A DNA stretch of 64,000 nucleotides from Sipunculus nudus (lineage: Eukaryota; Annelida; Sipuncula; Golfingiida; Sipunculidae). Positions 59,200 through 64,000 of this stretch are shown here, piece by piece (within the stretch, counting starts at the first letter, position 1; each line of letters opens with the position of its first letter). Below the pieces are notes generated by a model. That model saw only the letters and a program-made list of their open reading frames with translations. It was not told where the DNA came from and searched no databases. Position numbers and translations under genes: made by a program. The DNA lies in assembly GCA_026874595.1 (NCBI GenBank), contig CM049309.1, forward strand, positions 1,402,076-1,466,075, read 5' to 3'.

Positions 59200-62100
59200 A
59201 TGTAAACATAATTGTGAGCTGTGTCTGTATTAAGGAGAACATAACAGATAAACCTTGGGGAGGGGATACCTACCAGGAACGACGGAAAGAGGAGAACAGC
59301 ACGGCAGCGAGGAAGCAGAAGAAGACGTCGTCGCCGGAACAGACATAGGAGTCGAGGACGGACGGGAGAACTGGAGGACCACACCCGCCGAAAGCACAGG
59401 GCCCAAGGAAGAAGGGACCGAAGCTTGAAACATGACATCCGACAGATAGAAGCGGGGAAGGTAGAAGGCGACATCCAAGAGCCTGTCATGACCAGTGGGT
59501 TTGGGGAAATCCCCGATAAAGGGCCCAAAGACGGAGAAATGGCCCCGACTTCAGGAGCCTTGACGTGAAGCTGCTCCAATGATGACTGAGAAGCAGATTC
59601 ATATGCTGAGACAAAGGTAGCTTTTAGCCAGGCATTAATGGAGATAGGGTTAATTTCGACGTTTGATGGAGTGATTTACATTGAAATAAACAACATCTTG
59701 TGCCCCCCCCCCCCCCCCCCCCGATGGAGAATGAGGAGCTGGAAGAGAGTAACTGAAAGCACGAACAGGGCAAACGTGAGCCCTGGAACGATACCAGCAG
59801 AGAGGGAGGGCCGGAACGTGCCAGTTGAAGGGAGAATCATCGAAAGACGGGACCTCTGAGAAAGTCCGTAGGGAAAGGGAAGGTGGCCGACACCACGTCT
59901 GCCGCAAGGGAGAGGAATTGCGAGTCAGCCACAAGGAAAACCGATTTCCGAGACAAAACAGAAGAAGTACCGAACGCAGAGGTTCAGAAGGGGTGCGCGG
60001 AGGTGACGGAAGACAACGTCCAGGCGCCAGGAAGGCGCGACATAGCGAGGACGAGACGCGCAGGCACGGACCCCCTGAGAAAAGCTGTCACTAACGGATG
60101 AGGAAGGCCACGAGCGGGACCGAGCGGACTGAGTACGGACAGCAGGGCGGCACAATAGCCACGCAGAGACGGAAAGGATAAATTCTTATCCTGCAGTAAA
60201 CACGAAAATCCAAAAACCGCCGCGAGCGACAGATCTAAAGAAGAGATTCCGCGGGCAGACGCCCAACCGGGGAAGAGAAGCCACCGGGAGGCAGAGAGGC
60301 GGGCCGAAGCACGGCGACGGGGAGCCAAGGCAAGGAGAGCAGCAGGCGCACAGAGGGCACGACCGAAATGGGCGACGGGCTCGTGGGAACGATGGGAAGT
60401 AGAGCCGTCCGGTCCGCGCGGTGAGGCACCGGAAACGCAAGGAGAAACCGGTGAGACCACATGGACCGCGGGGAGTCAGGGAGACGGTTGGGAGGGTGAC
60501 GTAGATGCGTTGCGGTAGGCTCGAGAACGGGGGGGGGGGGGACGGAACATCGAACAGATCGAAGTCCGGACGCCCCAGGCGAGCAAAAAGACACCGAACA
60601 ACCGTGAGCGGAAGGAGCACCGGCGGAAGAGACGCAGGGCGACGGGAAAGGGCGTCGGCAAGAAGGTCAACACGCCCGGAAGACGCGACGCATGAGGCGA
60701 GGCCCAGAGAGGCATAGATCGAACAAAAAGGTAGGTCTCCTGCATCAGTGAGGGAGACCGAGGACCGCCCTGCCGGTGGAAATACGCCACGACTGTGGCG
60801 GTGACGGTCCGGACATGACTGAGACTGCCGAGCAAGCGGGGGGACCAGCGGGAGATCGCACGACGAAAGTCACGCAGGTCCAGGATATGGAAATGCCGCT
60901 GACGGTCCGACGGAAGCCATATACCCGAGGCGCGGAGATCAGCCACAGGGGCACCCCAACCGAGGAGAGATGTGGCGGGAAATAGCGGACAATCGATCCC
61001 CTGACAGAAAGGAACTTCCTGAAGGAGAACGAAAGGTCGAGTCAGGGGCGAAGGGTCCGCCAAGTACGGGGATACGGGAGGACCGCAGGAAGAACCGAAT
61101 GGAGAGGGAGAAGGCCGTGAGCGCGCAGGAGAGACCGAACCGGACGGAGATAAAACTGAATGAATGGAACGAATCAGCGTCCCAGTTGAGAGGGCCGTGA
61201 AGAGAAGCAGCGGCCCGAGAATCGATACGGCGAGACGCAAGAAAGGAACAAATCCGCGTCCGGAGCTGGAGAGCAAAGGCGCTAGGTAGAGACGCAGTCC
61301 CTGACGCAAAATCGAGTCATACCCAGAACCCGTAAGGATGGGCGGGAGGGAGCCGGGACGTCCCGTTATAGACAAGAAAGCCCAGGTTCCTGAGTAAACG
61401 AGAACCGGGAGCGGAGCGCCAGTAAGAAAGAGCGATCGGCCGCATGGATAAACCAATCGTCGAGGTAAGGGAGCACAGATAGGCCCAGGAGCGGAGGGAA
61501 CGAGCGACCGTGTGGACGACGGCGCAATGCCCAGCAGCGTAAAAAGCCAGGGCCCAAAGTGAACACAAACGGAAGGCCACGGAATACATACACGCGGTAC
61601 TGGCAGGCGAATCGAAAAACTGTAGGGACGACGGATGGAACGGAACGTGACACTAAGCAGCCGGAAGGTCAAATATGGACGCCCAATCCCTCCGACCGAT
61701 AAGGCGGAGAACAGCATGACTATGGAACATGCGAAAAGGCGGCGAGGTAATGACCGAACAGAGACACTGGAGAGCGATAAACGGGCGCCCCCGCCCGTGC
61801 GGTTGCGGAACCAGCAAAAGACGAGAGGAAAATCCCCGGGGGAAGGGGGAACCTCGAGAATCACCCTCGGGTCGAGCAGACTGCATGGCCGCCAACGCGA
61901 GACGTGTGAACGGATCGGTGTAAGGCTGAGGGTAGAACGGGAGCAGGGTGACTGGAGGAACGTGCAAAAACGTAAAACGAACCTGAACAAGATGGGGCTG
62001 AGAACTAACGAGGTGACGTTAGGCTTGCCCAAGCTGGAAATTAGGTCGCGGAGACGAGCGCCAAATGGACCGAAAGAGTCAGTTACGGGTCAAACCCCCG

Positions 62101-62300
62101 CGCGAGGAACGGCCATGAAAAAGGCTGTGCACGACCGGTATGGCCGGGACGACGGAGCGGGGGCCCGACGAGCCAATGAGAGGTCCGTACAGGAAAGCCG
62201 CGTCCGCAGAATGTGGTTAGATGGGGGCGGAGGAGGAGTTGCCGGACGGGAGCGGGTGGGCCGGTCGGAACGATCCAATGCATGGACTACGAGGGCCTAA
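59200..62300 (-). mobile_element. DIRS-like retrotransposon B, frame-broken RT, RNase H and recombinase
   Basis: On the minus strand the usual DIRS order is readable in shifting frames. RT start: PRGFSSRLLLVPQPHGRGRP and RRDWASIFDLPAA (within 61967-61653). RT core: LPYLDDWFIHAADRSF with the YLDD box at 61467-61456 (frame 61653-61366). RNase H-like: HILDLRDFRRAISRW and TATVVAYFHRQGGPRSPSL (about 60890-60740). Tyrosine recombinase: LRGYCAALLSVLSPLGPARG and PHPLVTAFLRG (about 60160-60070), then AFYLPRFYLSDV near 59460. Several frameshifts separate these blocks and some catalytic residues are lost, so it is dead. Base composition is far more GC-rich than the surroundings. The 518-codon ORF at 60476-62032 mixes true and false frame and is not one protein. 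Confidence 0.75.
59703..59722. repeat. poly-C tract, 20 bases
   Basis: Twenty consecutive C inside DIRS-like element B. A similar homopolymer run (about 13 G) lies at 60529-60541. Confidence 0.93.
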
Positions 62301-64000
62301 GGGGGCCGCCAAACAGAAGATACCCCGTAAAGATGAGCGGAAAGCGCAGCCAAATCAGCCGGAGTTCGAGTTTCCAGGTACGTTATGAATGGATACAGGC
62401 CGAGAGGCACAGTAAAACACAAGTACCACAATACGCCTATTAACCTGGCGGTGTTCAGCACAGGCATGGGCGGACGCTTGACAAATACCATACAGTGTGG
62501 GCAGATCCGGTGAGACGGCGAGGAGGTTAGAGTAAATCATCCACCAGCCCCGCCGCCGGACGGCTGAGCCCCTCGAAAACCGGCAGGAGACGGTCGGTTT
62601 TCAGGGCAGATGAAGAAAAGAGGAATGCCCAACCGTGAACTGTTGGACCAGCCCGGACTCTAGACATATGGGGGCCTAAGGAACGGCCGGAAGATCCGGA
62701 AAGGGATCAAACGATCAAACCTGACTCCTGGTACCCTCTGGAGGTCCAGAGGGTGCCGGGGGACCACGCCATATTAGACCCGGGCGGTACTGGGGCCCTG
62801 GTAGCGGTCGAGATTGACCCCGAGACGGCGGCTTGGAGGTTCCCGTAAATATCAACTGAATGAACGGGGAATGCCATACACACTGGCGGGTGTGGAGGAA
62901 GGCAAAGGAGGACGGCCGGATACAATTAAAAACCGGCCGCCGACGCCATGGAAGTCTGAGGCTGTAAACGACTGAACTTCAGACCATCAGGTTGTGGCTC
63001 CTTCGGGGAGGTAGCGTACGCCAAGCCGGGCGTTGCATCACGATCTCCGACCACTGATCGTATGCCAGGGCGGGATCGGCCGGGTGAAGCTAGGTCCATT
63101 AGCGCAGAGGTGCGCGGACGCCAAGCCTGGCGTTGCAGCGTGATCGCCGACCACTGATCTTATGCCAGGGTGGGATCGGCCGTGAGAGAGGCGCGGACGT
63201 CAAGCCGGACGTAGCAGCGCGCTCACCGACCACTGATCTGATGCCAGGGCGGGATCTGCCTGGAGAGATGCGCGTACGCCAAGCATGGCGTAGCAGCGCG
63301 ATCACTGACCACTGATCTTATGCCAGGGCGGGATCGGCCGTGCGCGGTAGGCCAGCAGCAGGACCTAGCCCAGAAGTCACAGGAACCGGGCCCGCACGCG
63401 GAACAGCAGCTGAAGTCTGAAACAAAGCGGAGGCCGGCCGGCCAAGGATCGCCGAGCAGCCCGCCGGAGCAGCAGGAACCACAGGAAGCGAAGGCGGCTG
63501 AAAAAAGCGTAATGACCTACCTCAGCTCTATGAAGTCCCTAGGAAGCCAGCTTGACAGCAACAGCCGGCCCCGGAAACCAAGAAGGAAGCTGGCGGGGGG
63601 CCGGCGGGGAGGACAGCGGGCAAAGGCCGAGAACCGGGTAGGAGAGGCAAGCGGGCGAACGGACACGGGCCTAGACAAATCGTCTAGATCCGACACCATG
63701 GAAGAGCAAAACGTGAGAGTTTACTCAATTTGGTATAAGCGGACAGGGGCCGAATGTGATGAATTAATAGGAAAGAGATTTAGCGGTAGAACTACCGGGA
63801 AGTAACTGCACAGGTTAATCTGGATGGGGAACGTAACACGGACGTGTTGCGTCCACCCATGGTAGGATCCCCCCCCCCCCCCAGGAGGAACAACGGGACC
63901 AGATAAGGGCACTGTGTATGGGGAACCCCTACAACCGGGGAAGGGGACCAGGCATGGAACAGGGCCCAATTGTCAGACGACCACGGCTGACAAAAGAAGC
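62301..64000 (-). mobile_element. GC-rich region, probable 5' part of DIRS-like element B
   Basis: Same strong GC bias and absence of normal gene features as the rest of element B, lying where its gag-like ORF would be. No clear gag motif is readable on the minus strand, and the + strand ORF at 63320-63805 shows only low-complexity Q/E/R/G-rich sequence. The element's 5' end is not identified and may lie beyond the window. A run of about 15 C occurs near 63869-63882. Confidence 0.45.
63010..63350. repeat. GC-rich tandem repeat, four copies
   Basis: Four copies each contain GACCACTGATCTTATGCCAG and GGCGGGATCGGCCG, preceded by ACGCCAAGC(C/A)(G/T)GGCGT. GACCACTGAT occurs at about 63050, 63149, 63229 and 63308, so the spacing is about 100, 80 and 80. 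The longer first interval holds extra sequence. The short ORFs on both strands here are by-products. Confidence 0.88.

Noticed and set aside
60476-62032. 518-codon ORF as an intact gene
   Set aside because: Only parts of this frame match RNase H-like sequence. The RT blocks are in other frames and the long open stretch reflects GC-rich composition.
63320-63805. 161-codon + strand ORF rich in Q, E, R and G
   Set aside because: Low-complexity sequence on the strand opposite to the retroelement, beginning in the tandem repeat; probably a composition by-product.

Overview
This is a window of animal nuclear DNA: AT-rich, with intron-split genes using GT/AG junctions and very dense in tandem repeats and transposon remains. 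The mix (Ldh2-type dehydrogenase gene, DIRS-type tyrosine-recombinase retrotransposons, a GGAC-run/hairpin/poly-A repeat, many foldback elements) suggests a marine invertebrate, probably a mollusc such as a bivalve. That placement is inference. No complete gene is present. Two partial genes converge on an intergenic stretch at about 8-13.4 kb.

Gene 1 (+ strand, to 7936) is the 3' part of a malate/L-lactate dehydrogenase of the Ldh2 family. Five exons join in phase to give the last 147 residues. A 64-bp tandem array (1-3670) lies upstream of the first visible exon, and a 61-bp array (5925-7540) fills the last intron.

Gene 2 (- strand, 56715 down to 13380) spreads ten exons over 43 kb. All nine junctions agree in phase and give 569 residues plus a stop: an EF-hand-like segment, a long charged coiled coil, then a region resembling the microtubule-binding stalk of dynein heavy chains, and an acidic/glycine-rich tail. 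The 5' exons are not seen. About 24.6 kb of one intron is a 39-bp satellite of some 630 units (21.73-46.30 kb) with nested higher-order duplications. Other introns hold 48-, 28-, 47-, 20- and ~85-bp arrays.

The most striking pattern is that three independent arrays (61, 39 and 48 bp) start exactly on a 5' splice site. Their repeat unit contains the last 12-35 nt of the neighbouring exon plus the first bases of the intron, so each array multiplies the exon end and its donor. Two short 20-bp arrays also start at or within about 15 nt of a donor. This looks like a recurrent route by which satellite arrays are seeded at exon-intron junctions and then fill introns with decoy donors.

Mobile DNA: a 1.5-kb foldback element with tandem-repeat arms and a nested smaller foldback element (15.19-16.72 kb), a hairpin MITE (17.09-17.44 kb), a 966-bp terminal-inverted-repeat element carrying a 5S-rRNA-like stretch inserted into the 48-bp array with a GTAC duplication (55.57-56.53 kb), and two same-strand, frame-broken DIRS-like retrotransposons (57.36-58.66 and 59.1 to about 62.3 kb or beyond) meeting at a perfect 69-bp inverted repeat. 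The very long ORFs in the 39-bp satellite are by-products of a stop-poor unit of 3 x 13 bases and are not treated as genes.
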